Part shown: piece after piece, positions 50,533 through 62,917 of the stretch | Layout: each line of letters begins with the position of its first letter | Numbering within the stretch: position 1 is the first letter of the stretch | Assembly (NCBI RefSeq): GCF_024582815.1 | Contig: NZ_CP102099.1 | Span: 372,001 to 436,000, forward strand | Direction: 5' to 3' | DNA length: 64,000 nt | From: Acinetobacter colistiniresistens | GTDB taxonomy: Bacteria; Pseudomonadota; Gammaproteobacteria; Pseudomonadales; Moraxellaceae | The notes under the pieces: generated by a model | The model's input: the letters and a program-made list of their open reading frames with translations, nothing else | Database searches by the model: none | What the model was told of the DNA's origin: nothing | Position numbers and translations under genes: made by a program

Positions 50533-51678
50533 TTATTTTACTTGATAGTGGTAATTCACCACCGTCGTATATAACGACACTCCCCCGTAAATCTGAAACT
50601 TGACCGTTTGCCCATAATAGGCCTTCAAGCGCTGCTCCACATTCTCGATCGCAATACCATTTCCTTTTCTCGATTTTATTGTATCGTGAGAATAAGGGTT
50701 AGTAATGACTATACTGACTTGATTTTGCAATATTTCAACCAATACGCTAATGGTTGAAGGCTGCAAAACTTTTTCCACTCCATGAAAAATACTATTCTCA
50801 AGCAAAGGTTGCAATGTTAATAGTGGGATCGTGACCCGTTTTAATTCGATGGGAGTTGCCTGTATGTTCCATTCTACATTTAAACGCGCGCCTAAACGCA
50901 TTTTTTCTATACTTAAATAGTGCTGACACAAGTCAATTTCCTCGGCCAGACTCACCAGCTTCAGTTCCTGAAAACTGGCTCTAAACAGCCGGGATAAGTT
51001 GATCAGCATATTTTCGGCTTTATCAGGGTCAATCGTGATTAAACTCACCACACTATTTAAACTATTAAACAAAAAATGTGGATGAATACGTGCCTGCATT
51101 GCCTGAATTCGGGCATTCAACTCGCTATATTGCTGATTCATCCACTGCTCACGCATGTATAAATAGCGCATGCAGAAAGCACCCAGCAACACCCCATAAC
51201 CTAAGTGCAAGCTGGTGCCCTGAAATAAAATCTCTTCAGAAAATGCTCCAGAACGTGTGACCCAATATTGCAGAATATTCACAACACAGGTGGTGAACAG
51301 GACAATCAGTTGCAGCAGAATAAAACCCAGAACCAGAGCGACCTTTTGACTAAACTTGGCAAAGAAGTCCTGAAAATAATCGACCAATGCCGAAAATGAT
51401 AAAATCACCCAGTTAATAAAAAACATATATTGCAAGACACGAACACCCTCCAAAGCCTGCCACGACCTTGCTTCCGCCAATGCCAGTACCATCGCCAGAA
51501 CATTACTGGCAACAATTAATTCTAATAAGTGTTGCCATTGCCCAATTTTCGTAAAAAAATAGGAGCCTGATGGATTCCCCCCCTGACGAGTTTGCGATAA
51601 CTTCTTACGTCGAGTTTCGGCAACTGCGTTTGGATTTGCTATACTCTTTTTTATTTTGCTGAGCCGCCATGACCACAT
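50533..51678 (-). CDS. algZ: LytS-type sensor histidine kinase, AlgZ/FimS-like
   Basis: A 381-residue sensor with four to five membrane helices (about residues 45-165) followed by a His_kinase/HATPase module. The phosphoacceptor region is [18 protein letters not shown], the N box [13 protein letters not shown] and the G box [14 protein letters not shown]. The ATG at 51678 (MWSWRLSKI) is the only ATG upstream of the membrane region and has GAGGATTGAG before it. It overlaps the first 10 bases of the divergent argH. Partner of the AlgR-like regulator downstream. Confidence 0.85.
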   Translation of the reverse strand: MWSWRLSKIKKSIANPNAVAETRRKKLSQTRQGGNPSGSYFFTKIGQWQHLLELIVASNVLAMVLALAEARSWQALEGVRVLQYMFFINWVILSFSALVDYFQDFFAKFSQKVALVLGFILLQLIVLFTTCVVNILQYWVTRSGAFSEEILFQGTSLHLGYGVLLGAFCMRYLYMREQWMNQQYSELNARIQAMQARIHPHFLFNSLNSVVSLITIDPDKAENMLINLSRLFRASFQELKLVSLAEEIDLCQHYLSIEKMRLGARLNVEWNIQATPIELKRVTIPLLTLQPLLENSIFHGVEKVLQPSTISVLVEILQNQVSIVITNPYSHDTIKSRKGNGIAIENVEQRLKAYYGQTVKFQIYGGVSLYTTVVNYHYQVK

Positions 51679-53102
51679 CTTCTCAATCCTCTTCTTCAGC
51701 CAGCCCGAATCAAACCTCTGGAATGTGGGGCGGTCGCTTCTCTGAAGCAACTGATGCTTTTGTTGCAGAATTTACCGCATCTGTGCAATTTGACCAACGT
51801 TTTTATAAACAAGATATTGCAGGTTCAATTGCACATGCCACCATGCTTGCTAAAGTCGGAGTGCTGACTGAAGCTGAACGTGACGACATTATCCAAGGTT
51901 TAAGCACGATTAAAGCAGAAATCGAAGCAGGCAATTTCGAATGGCGCATTGATTTAGAAGACGTACATATGAACATTGAGTCTCGTTTGACTCAACGAAT
52001 TGGCATTACAGGGAAAAAATTACATACGGGCCGTAGCCGTAACGACCAGGTTGCCACTGATATCCGTTTATATTTACGCGATGAGATCGATGACATCCTA
52101 GGCTTATTACTTCGCTTACAAAAAGGCTTACTCAGCTTAGCCAGCAACAATACCAACACCATCATGCCCGGCTTTACCCATTTACAAACTGCCCAACCCG
52201 TCACTTTCGGCCATCATTTATTGGCATGGTTTGAAATGTTAGTGCGCGACACTGAGCGTTTGCAAGACTGTCGTAAACGTGTCAATCGTATGCCGCTCGG
52301 CTCAGCGGCATTGGCAGGCACCACCTATCCGATTGATCGCGCCTATACTGCAGAATTACTAGGTTTTGAAGCCGTTTCAGAAAACTCGCTGGATGCGGTC
52401 TCAGATCGTGATTTTGCCATTGAATTTAACGCAGCCGCGTCTTTAATCATGATGCATTTATCACGCATGTCAGAAGAACTGATTCTATGGACTTCAGCTC
52501 AATTCAAATTCGTCAACATTCCAGATCGCTTCTGCACCGGCTCATCCATCATGCCACAGAAGAAAAATCCAGATGTTCCAGAACTGGTTCGTGGTAAGTC
52601 AGGCCGTGTATTTGGTGACTTAATCAGCCTATTGACCCTCATGAAAGGTCAACCTTTGGCATACAATAAAGACAATCAGGAAGACAAAGAACCTTTGTTT
52701 GATGCAATTGATACCGTTCGTGGTTCATTGATGGCCTTTGCCGATATGGTGCCTGCTTTGGTTCCAAATATCGAAATCATGCGTGAAGCCGCGTTACGTG
52801 GCTTCTCCACCGCAACTGATCTGGCCGACTACCTTGTGAAAAAAGGTGTTGCATTCCGTGATGCGCATGAAATTGTCGGTAAAGCTGTGGCTCTAGGTGT
52901 TGCAGAAGAAAAAGATCTATCTGAACTTAGCCTTGAACAACTCCAACAATTCTCTGATTTAATCACGGCAGATGTCTTTGATAAAGCACTCACGCTAGAA
53001 GCTTCTGTCAACGCCCGCGATCACATTGGTGGTACCTCACCAAAACAAGTCGAAGCTGCGATTGCTCGTGCGCATACTCGCCTAGAACAGCTATACGTTT
53101 AA
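51669..53102 (+). CDS. argH: Argininosuccinate lyase
   Basis: ArgH cleaves argininosuccinate to arginine and fumarate. The 477-residue protein has the signature [12 protein letters not shown] near residue 296 and the fumarase-family blocks [23 protein letters not shown] and [11 protein letters not shown]. An N-terminal Ser-rich tail ([12 protein letters not shown]) precedes the conserved MWGGRF. A -10-like TATACT at 51640-51645 lies inside algZ on the other strand. Confidence 0.97.
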   Translation: MTTSSQSSSSASPNQTSGMWGGRFSEATDAFVAEFTASVQFDQRFYKQDIAGSIAHATMLAKVGVLTEAERDDIIQGLSTIKAEIEAGNFEWRIDLEDVHMNIESRLTQRIGITGKKLHTGRSRNDQVATDIRLYLRDEIDDILGLLLRLQKGLLSLASNNTNTIMPGFTHLQTAQPVTFGHHLLAWFEMLVRDTERLQDCRKRVNRMPLGSAALAGTTYPIDRAYTAELLGFEAVSENSLDAVSDRDFAIEFNAAASLIMMHLSRMSEELILWTSAQFKFVNIPDRFCTGSSIMPQKKNPDVPELVRGKSGRVFGDLISLLTLMKGQPLAYNKDNQEDKEPLFDAIDTVRGSLMAFADMVPALVPNIEIMREAALRGFSTATDLADYLVKKGVAFRDAHEIVGKAVALGVAEEKDLSELSLEQLQQFSDLITADVFDKALTLEASVNARDHIGGTSPKQVEAAIARAHTRLEQLYV

Positions 53103-53111
53103 GGATCTACA

Positions 53112-53384
53112 ATGACTAGACAAGTCTTTTGCCGTAAATACAAACAAGAACTTGAAGGTTTAGACTTTGCTCCCTTCCCTGGAGCCAAGGGCCAAGAGTT
53201 ATTTGAAACGGTTTCCAAACAGGCATGGCAGGAATGGTTAAAACACCAAACCACGCTCATTAATGAAAAACGCTTAAACGTGTTTGAACCGGATGCGAAA
53301 AAGTTTCTTGAAGAACAGCGCGAGAAGTTTTTCAATAACGATGAAAGCGTCGAAAAAGCTGAAGGCTGGACCGAAGAGAAATAA
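53112..53384 (+). CDS. yggX: Fe(II)-trafficking / oxidative damage protection protein
   Basis: A 90-residue YggX-family protein, [24 protein letters not shown], with the conserved Cys at residue 7 and the C-terminal EQREKFFN. YggX protects iron-sulfur clusters from oxidation. It follows argH by 9 bases and is probably co-transcribed; in E. coli it instead pairs with mutY. Confidence 0.96.
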   Translation: MTRQVFCRKYKQELEGLDFAPFPGAKGQELFETVSKQAWQEWLKHQTTLINEKRLNVFEPDAKKFLEEQREKFFNNDESVEKAEGWTEEK

Positions 53385-53408
53385 GTAACTCGGTTTAACT
53401 TACGATAG

Positions 53409-53436
53409 AAAGAGAGCTGAAAACGGCTCTCTTTTT
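53409..53436 (+). terminator. Terminator of argH-yggX
   Basis: AGAGAGC, loop TGAAAACG, GCTCTCT, TTTTT. Confidence 0.85.
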
Positions 53437-53489
53437 ACGTGATATTTACATAAGTAATAAAGCCTTACAGAGTATACACAGTTGTCTAC

Positions 53490-53518
53490 ATGACACATCC
53501 ATCAGCTCAGCCTATAGT
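53490..53518 (+). promoter_or_regulatory. Sigma-70-type promoter of a candidate small RNA
   Basis: ATGACA (-35) and TATAGT (-10) are 17 bases apart, each one base off consensus. The predicted start is near 53525. It follows the yggX terminator and no gene lies downstream on this strand before the terminator at 53577. Confidence 0.55.
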
Positions 53519-53524
53519 TGTATG

Positions 53525-53612
53525 CAGAAGGACAAAGAGATACGTTGATATCTCACGTAACGCATGATATTTCTCTCCCAGACTTTCCCCCGAAGTCTGG
53601 GATTTTTTTATT
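53525..53612 (+). ncRNA. Candidate small RNA of about 88 bases
   Basis: The unit has its own promoter, a 6-bp hairpin GAGATA-CGTTGA-TATCTC (53537-53554), an unpaired pyrimidine/A-rich middle, and a strong terminator CCCAGACTT-TCCCCCG-AAGTCTGGG followed by seven T (53577-53605). No ORF with a ribosome site fits inside. The layout is that of an Hfq-type trans-acting RNA. I cannot name it. Confidence 0.5.
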
Positions 53613-53628
53613 TGTATACCCTATAAAT

Positions 53629-53654
53629 AAAAAACCACCCGGTATCGGGCGGTC
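53629..53654 (-). terminator. Terminator of phoU
   Basis: On the minus strand ACCGCCCG, ATAC, CGGGTGGT, TTTTTTATTT. Confidence 0.9.
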
Positions 53655-53676
53655 TAAAGTTATTTTATTTTTACGC

Positions 53677-54399
53677 TTATTTTTGATGTACTTTCTGTTC
53701 AATTTCTTCGATGCTGGTATGACGTACATCCATCCCTTTCGCCATATAAATCACTTGCTCTGAAATGTTACGGGCATGATCGCCAATACGTTCCAAGGAG
53801 CGCAGTACCCACATGACATTAATCACGCGTGCAATATGACGAGGGTCCTCTATCATATAAGTCATTAAGGTCCGTGTCGCCGATTGATATTCACGGTCAA
53901 TATCGACATCCGCCATTACTACTTTCAACGCTTGTTCAACATCTAAACGGGCAAATGCATCTAATGCATCATGAATCATGACACGAACCTGATTACCAAT
54001 ATGACGTGTTTCCATATAACCACGTGGCGACTCACCTTCTTCACAAAGGTTTTGTGCAATACGGGCAATTTTTGCAGCTTCATCACCGATACGTTCCAAA
54101 TCTGTATTGGCCTTACTCATTGCAATGACCATACGTAAATCAATCGCGGCAGGATGACGGCGTGCAAGAATTAAGGTTAAACCTTCATCAATATCACGCT
54201 CAAACTGATTTACCGCATTGTCTTTGAACTGAACATCTATCGCTAAATTAGCATCTGTGTCTAATAAAGCATGAATTGAGTTAGCAACTTGCTGCTCTAC
54301 CAATCCCCCCATGGTCATAAACTTGGTATGCACATCTTGCAAGTCTTCATTAAATTGTGAAGAAATATGATGACTTAACACAGGATTGCTTGGGCTCAC
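53677..54399 (-). CDS. phoU: Phosphate signalling protein PhoU
   Basis: A 240-residue negative regulator of the Pho response and of phosphate transport. It has two PhoU repeats: VEQQVANSIHALLDTDANLA... with RRHPAAIDLRMVIAMSKANTDLERIGDEAAKIAR, and a second with YMIEDPRHIARVINVMWVLRSLERIGDHARNISE. The start is a GTG at 54399 with GGAGGC 6 bases upstream. No pst genes adjoin it, so it stands alone, as in other Acinetobacter. Confidence 0.95.
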   Translation of the reverse strand: MSPSNPVLSHHISSQFNEDLQDVHTKFMTMGGLVEQQVANSIHALLDTDANLAIDVQFKDNAVNQFERDIDEGLTLILARRHPAAIDLRMVIAMSKANTDLERIGDEAAKIARIAQNLCEEGESPRGYMETRHIGNQVRVMIHDALDAFARLDVEQALKVVMADVDIDREYQSATRTLMTYMIEDPRHIARVINVMWVLRSLERIGDHARNISEQVIYMAKGMDVRHTSIEEIEQKVHQK

Positions 54400-54550
54400 A
54401 GTATGCCTCCACTAGACACATGGAAAAAATGATTGGTGATTAGAACATAGAAATGATGAAAGTTTTATGACAATAGCATGGATTTGCTGCTGAGAGATGA
54501 GCATGAATTGATACAACAAAAACTAAAAAATCTGTTAGTCTAAATGCCTA

Positions 54551-54656
54551 GCTTGACGGAGCGCAGTTAATCAACTGCTGAGATTATCTTAATCACCTGA
54601 TTTAAAGATGAGTACCGTTGAACCTGATCAGGTTAACACCTGCGTAGGAATCAAGC
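54551..54656 (+). promoter_or_regulatory. TPP (thi-box) riboswitch
   Basis: The closing stem GCTTGA/TCAAGC is followed by CTGCTGAGAT and by GTTGAACCTGATC, GGTTAACACCTGCGTAGGAA, the hallmarks of the thiamin pyrophosphate aptamer. It lies 95 bases upstream of thiC and should reduce thiC expression when TPP is abundant. No strong terminator separates it from thiC, so translational control is more likely. Confidence 0.95.
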
Positions 54657-54721
54657 CCAGCAAAAACTTAGCCTTTATTTATCATAGAGATAAATCCGCC
54701 ATTGTTTTTGGTCGTGCTTGA

Positions 54722-56647
<1,926 letters not shown>

Positions 56648-56687
56648 ATCGACTAAAAAAAGATTTTCCTGCGAATCATTCTCGGTT

Positions 56688-56714
56688 AGGATGAGATATG
56701 TACAATCTCATCCT
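56688..56714 (+). repeat. Perfect 10-bp inverted repeat just before nudF
   Basis: AGGATGAGAT, loop ATGTACA, ATCTCATCCT. Two more pairs can form at the base. It ends 8 bases before the nudF ATG and has no T tract, so in mRNA it would lie over the ribosome-binding region. Confidence 0.6.
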
Positions 56715-56722
56715 GATTGAAG

Positions 56723-57334
56723 ATGACTATTCTTGACCACGCCAGCTACTCAGCAACCGACGTTACGATAGAATCTCGAGAGCCTCTATTTCGAGGGTTT
56801 ATTCAAGTTGAGAAAGTGAGTTTAAAACATCGGTTATTTTACCGAGAAGATTATTCAACTTTAATTCAACGTGAATTGGTTCATCGTCCAGAAGCTGCGG
56901 GCGTTTTACTTTATAATGACCAACAACAACGTTTTGCATTGATTGAGCAATTCCGTGTCGGTGCGTTGAATGATCCTGTTTCTCCATGGCAACTCGAGAT
57001 TATTGCAGGGGTACTCGATGGAGATGAATCTCCTGAAAACTGTATCCGCCGTGAAAGTCTTGAAGAATCAGGCTGTGAGATCACGACATTAAAACATTTA
57101 TTTAGCTTCTACCCTTCTGCTGGTGCATGCTCTGAATTTTTTCATTTATATGTTGCAGAAGTTGATTTACCAAAAGACGGGGGCATTTTTGGAATGCCGG
57201 ATGAGGGTGAAAATATTCAACTCCATCTATTTGATTATTCCGCATTAGAAGCATTATTAAATAACGGGCGGTTGAGAAACGCACCTGTAATCATGGCATT
57301 GCAGTGGCTGTCTCAACATATACAACAAAGATAA
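56723..57334 (+). CDS. nudF: ADP-ribose pyrophosphatase (Nudix)
   Basis: A 203-residue Nudix hydrolase cleaving ADP-ribose to AMP and ribose 5-phosphate. The Nudix box is GVLDGDESPENCIRRESLEE then SGC (GX5EX7REUXEEXGU). The N-terminal part (ESREPLFRGFIQVEKVSLKHRL) matches NudF. The ATG at 56723 is preferred over a TTG two codons earlier. cpdA follows after 22 bases, as in the E. coli nudF-cpdA cluster. Confidence 0.93.
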   Translation: MTILDHASYSATDVTIESREPLFRGFIQVEKVSLKHRLFYREDYSTLIQRELVHRPEAAGVLLYNDQQQRFALIEQFRVGALNDPVSPWQLEIIAGVLDGDESPENCIRRESLEESGCEITTLKHLFSFYPSAGACSEFFHLYVAEVDLPKDGGIFGMPDEGENIQLHLFDYSALEALLNNGRLRNAPVIMALQWLSQHIQQR

Positions 57335-57356
57335 AAATCTGAAGGGGCTAAAGACG

Positions 57357-58172
57357 GTGACTTTCCAAGTCTCATCATTATCGCAACAAGATTTTGTGAT
57401 GATACAGATTACTGATACACATTTACTCGAGTATCCCCATTTAGAATTTGTCGGCATGCAGCCCGAACAAAGTTTTCATGCTGTAATCGACTTGATGCGC
57501 CAACAACACCCTCATATTGACCTGATTGTACATACTGGGGACTTGGCACAATCACCAACCCCATTAACCTATAAGCGCTATGTCCAGCATATGCAAAGCC
57601 TGGGAATCCCCTTTTTCCAGACACCAGGCAATCATGACGATGTCTCGCATTTCCCATTTCATGAAGCAGATCAGGCACAGCCAACCGTGATTGAATTAGG
57701 GCAATGGTGCATTATTTTATTGAATAGTGCACAGCCCAAGCGTATTGACGGTAAAATTGCTGAGCAACAATTACAGCAACTCACCCAGTTGTTGATTCAA
57801 CACCCTGATCGTCATGTGATTATTGCTTGTCATCACCATCCTTTTGCAATGCAGTCAGCATGGATAGATCAGCACAAACTCAAAAACTCATCTGACCTAC
57901 TGGAAACGATCCAGCCCTTTTCCAACGTCAAAGCAATTGTCTGTGGTCATGTGCATCAGGATTCGATTAATACATGGCAAGGGATTGAGTTTTTATCCAC
58001 GCCGTCAACCTGTATTCAATTCAAGCCAAAGAGTGATAAATTTGCTCTGGATGAAGAACATCCGGGCTATCGCTTTATTCGTCTCAAAGCCAATGGTGAA
58101 TTGGAAACTCAGGTCTATCGCTTACCCACTTCGCAACGAATGAACAGTTCCGAAGTTCTGGGATACGATTAA
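57357..58172 (+). CDS. cpdA: 3',5'-cyclic AMP phosphodiesterase
   Basis: A 271-residue class III calcineurin-like phosphodiesterase that hydrolyses cAMP. Metal-binding motifs are ITDTHL (DXH), VHTGDLA, TPGNHD (GNHD), CHHHP and GHVHQD. The start is a GTG at 57357 with GAAGGGGC upstream. By lowering cAMP it would affect CRP/Vfr targets such as the site at 11955 (inference). Confidence 0.93.
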   Translation: MTFQVSSLSQQDFVMIQITDTHLLEYPHLEFVGMQPEQSFHAVIDLMRQQHPHIDLIVHTGDLAQSPTPLTYKRYVQHMQSLGIPFFQTPGNHDDVSHFPFHEADQAQPTVIELGQWCIILLNSAQPKRIDGKIAEQQLQQLTQLLIQHPDRHVIIACHHHPFAMQSAWIDQHKLKNSSDLLETIQPFSNVKAIVCGHVHQDSINTWQGIEFLSTPSTCIQFKPKSDKFALDEEHPGYRFIRLKANGELETQVYRLPTSQRMNSSEVLGYD

Positions 58173-58302
58173 ACTTTTGATTACAAATTACATTGTCGAA
58201 TTCTCACAAAATCTGGACGGCAATGACTACCATCTTGCTCAAAAACTCTATATGATGTCGACCCTTGATGGGAAAAACCATCTCAGGTTTCTATAAAAAC
58301 AC

Positions 58303-58332
58303 TTGCATATCACCATATTTTTTGCGTATAGA
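58303..58332 (+). promoter_or_regulatory. Possible dksA promoter
   Basis: TTGCAT and TATAGA with an 18-base spacer, starting about 25-30 bases upstream of the dksA ATG. Two off-consensus bases in the -35. Confidence 0.4.
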
Positions 58333-58361
58333 TAGTACGTGTAAGATGAGGAATGCCCTAT

Positions 58362-58892
58362 ATGGCGAATGACAACCAAAATCAAGTCTTGGACGAACCG
58401 ACAGAAGTGATTGATGATCTGAAATCGGCGAAACGTGTCCGTAAAACCAAACCGAAGGCTTCAGAAGGTGGTACAACTGCTAGTCTGTTTGGAATTGCCC
58501 CTTATCAGCCGAAGAAAAATGAAGAATATATGTCTGAAGGACAACTTGAGCATTTCCGCCAAATTTTAAATGCCTGGAAAGCAGAGTTAATGTCTGAGGT
58601 TGATCGTACTTTAAATACGATGCAGGACGAATCGAGCGCATTGCCAGACGTCAATGACCGCGCGACGCAAGAAGAAGAATTTGCAATTGAGCTACGCACA
58701 CGTGATCGTGAACGTAAACTCATTCGTAAAATCGAACAATCGATTGAAGCGATTCAAAACGAAGACTATGGTTTCTGTGAAACGTGTGGTATCGAGATTG
58801 GCTTACGTCGTTTAGAAGCTCGTCCAACTGCAACATTATGTATCGATTGCAAAACTTTGGCTGAAATCAAAGAAAAGCAAAACAACGGTTAA
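58362..58892 (+). CDS. dksA: RNA polymerase-binding transcription factor DksA
   Basis: DksA works with ppGpp to reset rRNA and amino acid gene transcription. The protein has 176 residues. The coiled-coil tip DxxDxA is ALPDVNDRATQ. The zinc finger is CETCGIEIGLRRLEARPTATLCIDC with four cysteines. The ATG at 58362 is chosen because GAGGA lies 9 bases upstream and touches the alternative ATG at 58353. A low-complexity basic N-terminus (KRVRKTKPKA) lengthens it relative to E. coli (151 residues). Confidence 0.96.
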   Translation: MANDNQNQVLDEPTEVIDDLKSAKRVRKTKPKASEGGTTASLFGIAPYQPKKNEEYMSEGQLEHFRQILNAWKAELMSEVDRTLNTMQDESSALPDVNDRATQEEEFAIELRTRDRERKLIRKIEQSIEAIQNEDYGFCETCGIEIGLRRLEARPTATLCIDCKTLAEIKEKQNNG

Positions 58893-58893
58893 T

Positions 58894-58998
58894 AATCCCT
58901 CCCAACCTCCCTTTAAAAAGGGAGGAGTACTGAGAATTTAGGAACTTATAATGTTCAAGTACTCCCCTCCTTTATAAAGGAGGGGTCTGGGGAGGATT
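58894..58998. repeat. Palindromic repeat element, MITE-like
   Basis: A 105-base element filling the dksA-gluQ spacer. Outer ends are AATCCCTCCC and GGGGAGGATT. Inside, CCTCCCTTT-AAA-AAGGGAGG and CCCCTCCTTTATAAAGGAGGGG form two hairpins, with GAGTACT and AGTACTC facing each other around the middle. The architecture matches the element between rpoB and rpoC at 27677-27753. Confidence 0.8.
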
Positions 58999-59023
58999 AA
59001 AAACACACGACCATTTAATCTTT

Positions 59024-59887
59024 ATGTCTTATATAGGACGATTTGCGCCATCGCCAACCGGCCCCTTGCATTTTGGCTCCCTGCTCACCGCAGTTGCCAG
59101 TTATTGCGATGCCAAAGCCCATCACGGCCACTGGCTGGTTCGAATTGAAGATACCGATATCCCCCGCATTTATCCCGATAGCGAAACACATATTCTCGCA
59201 TGTCTCGATGCCTTTCAATTTGAACCCGATGCAGAGATTATTTTTCAAAAAGATCGTTTCGAGATCTATGAGCAGGTGCTTGAGCAACTCAAGCAATTCG
59301 ATGCGATTTATGCCTGCCAATGTACCCGTAAAATGCTGGGTTCCAATCATATCTATGCCGGGACTTGCCGCGATTTAAATTTAGCGTTTACTGATCAAGC
59401 GATTCGCTTAAAGGTTACTGATCAACAGATTTGTTTTGAGGACCGTTTACAAGGTCGACAATGTTCTAACTTACAGCATGAGCTTGGTGATTTTGTATTA
59501 AAGCGTCGTGATGGCATTATCAGCTATCAATTGGCAGTGGTGGTCGATGATTATCTGCAAGGCATTACCCATGTGGTGCGTGGTGCAGATCTACTCGACA
59601 ATACAGCTCGACAAATCTGGCTAGGGTCTTTACTCAATTATCCTGCCCTAAGTTATATGCATCTCCCGCTGGCTATGAATGATCAGGGCCAAAAACTGTC
59701 TAAACAAAATCTGGCGCAGGCACTGGATATCAAACAAGCACCACAGCTGCTACAGCAAGCCATTTTAGCTTTGGGGCAACCAGCTGTTGAATTTGATCAA
59801 CCTCGAATCATGCTGCAACAGGCGGTACAACAATGGGATATTCGCTTGATCCCGACTGGGGTGCATCTCTCTGGAACCTATTTATAA
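59024..59887 (+). CDS. gluQ: Glutamyl-Q tRNA(Asp) synthetase
   Basis: GluQRS attaches glutamate to queuosine in tRNA-Asp. It is a 287-residue truncated GluRS lacking the anticodon-binding domain. The HIGH-like motif is RFAPSPTGPLHFGSL, with the KMSKS-like motif KLSKQN. A zinc-type cluster is CQCTRKMLG...YAGTC. The dksA-gluQ order is conserved in gammaproteobacteria; here the repeat element separates them. Confidence 0.95.
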   Translation: MSYIGRFAPSPTGPLHFGSLLTAVASYCDAKAHHGHWLVRIEDTDIPRIYPDSETHILACLDAFQFEPDAEIIFQKDRFEIYEQVLEQLKQFDAIYACQCTRKMLGSNHIYAGTCRDLNLAFTDQAIRLKVTDQQICFEDRLQGRQCSNLQHELGDFVLKRRDGIISYQLAVVVDDYLQGITHVVRGADLLDNTARQIWLGSLLNYPALSYMHLPLAMNDQGQKLSKQNLAQALDIKQAPQLLQQAILALGQPAVEFDQPRIMLQQAVQQWDIRLIPTGVHLSGTYL

Positions 59888-59891
59888 GCAA

Positions 59892-59922
59892 TAAAAAAGC
59901 CCTGTAAATCATCAGGGCTTTT
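59892..59922. terminator. Bidirectional terminator
   Basis: AAAAAAGCCCTG, loop, CAGGGCTTTT, between convergent gluQ and ftsW. Confidence 0.88.
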
Positions 59923-59936
59923 CCATCTTAATTTGC

Positions 59937-61130
59937 TTAGAAATTCGATTCTTCTTTCACTGGGTTCAGCTCTTGTGTCGATGCATCAATTTTCAGGATT
60001 AAACTGATCATCGCAGCACACATCATCAATGATGTACCACCATAACTAATGAAAGGCAGAGTCAAACCTTTGGTTGGCATTAGCCCCATGTTCATGCCCG
60101 CATTTACCAGAATCTGCATCAGGAAAATGATGCTAATCCCGTAGGCCAAATAACCAGCACGTAAATAATTATGCTGTAAAGCACGATGACCAATACGAAT
60201 ACAACAAGCCAACATGGTAAAAGACAGCAGCATCACCACCGTCACACCAAAGAAACCGAACTCTTCCCCTAAAACCGCCAGCATAAAGTCGGTATGGGCT
60301 TCAGGCAAATAAGAAAGCTTCTGTACACTATGCCCCAAGCCAGTTCCAAACCATTCACCACGACCAAAGGCCATCAAGGCATTGGAAAGCTGATAACCCA
60401 CACCCAATGGATCAGCCCATGGGTTGGTAAATGAAATCAAACGCTGGAAACGGAACGGTTCAAAGATAATCAGTGCACTGACACCTGCAAAGATCGCACC
60501 CAGCATGATCAAGAACTGCGTGGCAGGTGCCCCCGCCAAGAAGAACACCCCCACCATCATTAACACGATAACGACGGTTGCCCCCAAGTCAGGCTCGGCT
60601 ACGATAAACCCCACGGTTAAAGCCATCACACCACTCAGACGCAATAAACCTTTCCAGTGCGTTCGCACCTCTTTAGCACGGCGTACCACGTAATCTGCAG
60701 TGAAAATCGCCATCACAATCTTGGCAATTTCAGTCGGCTGCAAGGTAAAACCACCGACCTTGATCCAACGATGCGCCCCGTTCACTTCGGAACCCACCAC
60801 CAACACCGCCAATAGCAACACAATAGTAATGAGCCATAATGGAAAGGCATTTTTAAACCACAGATTCAATGACACCCGATACGTCAGGAATGCGACCACC
60901 GCTGCCACGACAATTGAAATGCCGTGACGAATCAGGAAATAAAATGGGCTTTCATGAATATATTCCGCATAGGGCATTGAAGCCGACGCGACCATGACCG
61001 AACCGAAACACAGTAATGCAATCACACAAAAGATCAGAATATTTCGTGCCGTCATTTCTGCGGGCAGCTTGGGCAAACGATTGAGCAATTGCGAAATCTT
61101 TTGCACCGTATTTGGGGCTAAATCCGCCAT
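59937..61130 (-). CDS. ftsW: Septal peptidoglycan glycosyltransferase FtsW
   Basis: A 397-residue SEDS-family polymerase that builds septal peptidoglycan with its transpeptidase partner. About ten membrane helices are visible. Hallmarks are RWIKVGGFTLQPTEIAKI, EPDLGATVVI, GYQLSNALMAFGRGEWFGTGLG, EAHTDFMLAVLGEEFGF and a final LPFISYGGTSLM. The ATG at 61130 (MADLAPNTV) follows the murD stop by 10 bases. Confidence 0.95.
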   Translation of the reverse strand: MADLAPNTVQKISQLLNRLPKLPAEMTARNILIFCVIALLCFGSVMVASASMPYAEYIHESPFYFLIRHGISIVVAAVVAFLTYRVSLNLWFKNAFPLWLITIVLLLAVLVVGSEVNGAHRWIKVGGFTLQPTEIAKIVMAIFTADYVVRRAKEVRTHWKGLLRLSGVMALTVGFIVAEPDLGATVVIVLMMVGVFFLAGAPATQFLIMLGAIFAGVSALIIFEPFRFQRLISFTNPWADPLGVGYQLSNALMAFGRGEWFGTGLGHSVQKLSYLPEAHTDFMLAVLGEEFGFFGVTVVMLLSFTMLACCIRIGHRALQHNYLRAGYLAYGISIIFLMQILVNAGMNMGLMPTKGLTLPFISYGGTSLMMCAAMISLILKIDASTQELNPVKEESNF

Positions 61131-61140
61131 AATTCTGTTC

Positions 61141-62793
<1,653 letters not shown>

Positions 62794-62844
62794 ATGATGT
62801 CAGCAATCGTCCTAAGCGAATACAATCATTTGTGTTTAAGCTAA
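62794..62844 (+). CDS. Very small ORF, 16 residues
   Basis: ATG ATG behind AGAGGAA encodes MMSAIVLSEYNHLCLS. Its stop codon lies in the left arm of a terminator hairpin (62838-62866), an arrangement like a leader peptide, but no gene follows on this strand. It may be chance. Confidence 0.2.
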   Translation: MMSAIVLSEYNHLCLS

Positions 62845-62872
62845 ATGATTTGTATGAAGTTAGCTTTTTTTT
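62838..62872 (+). terminator. Orphan plus-strand terminator
   Basis: AAGCTAA, loop of 15, TTAGCTT followed by a T tract. No recognisable gene feeds it other than the small ORF. Confidence 0.55.
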
Positions 62873-62877
62873 ATTCC

Positions 62878-62913
62878 AAAAAGATTGCCCATCAAATGAT
62901 GGGCAATCTTTTT
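62878..62913. terminator. Bidirectional terminator of the feo operon
   Basis: AAAAAGATTGCCCATC, AAAT, GATGGGCAATCTTTTT, just after the stop at 62918 on the minus strand. Confidence 0.92.
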
Positions 62914-62917
62914 AATA

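Noticed and set aside
53518-53763. 81-residue plus-strand frame across the yggX-phoU spacer
   Set aside because: It runs through two terminators and into the antisense of phoU with no ribosome site. The small RNA reading fits better.
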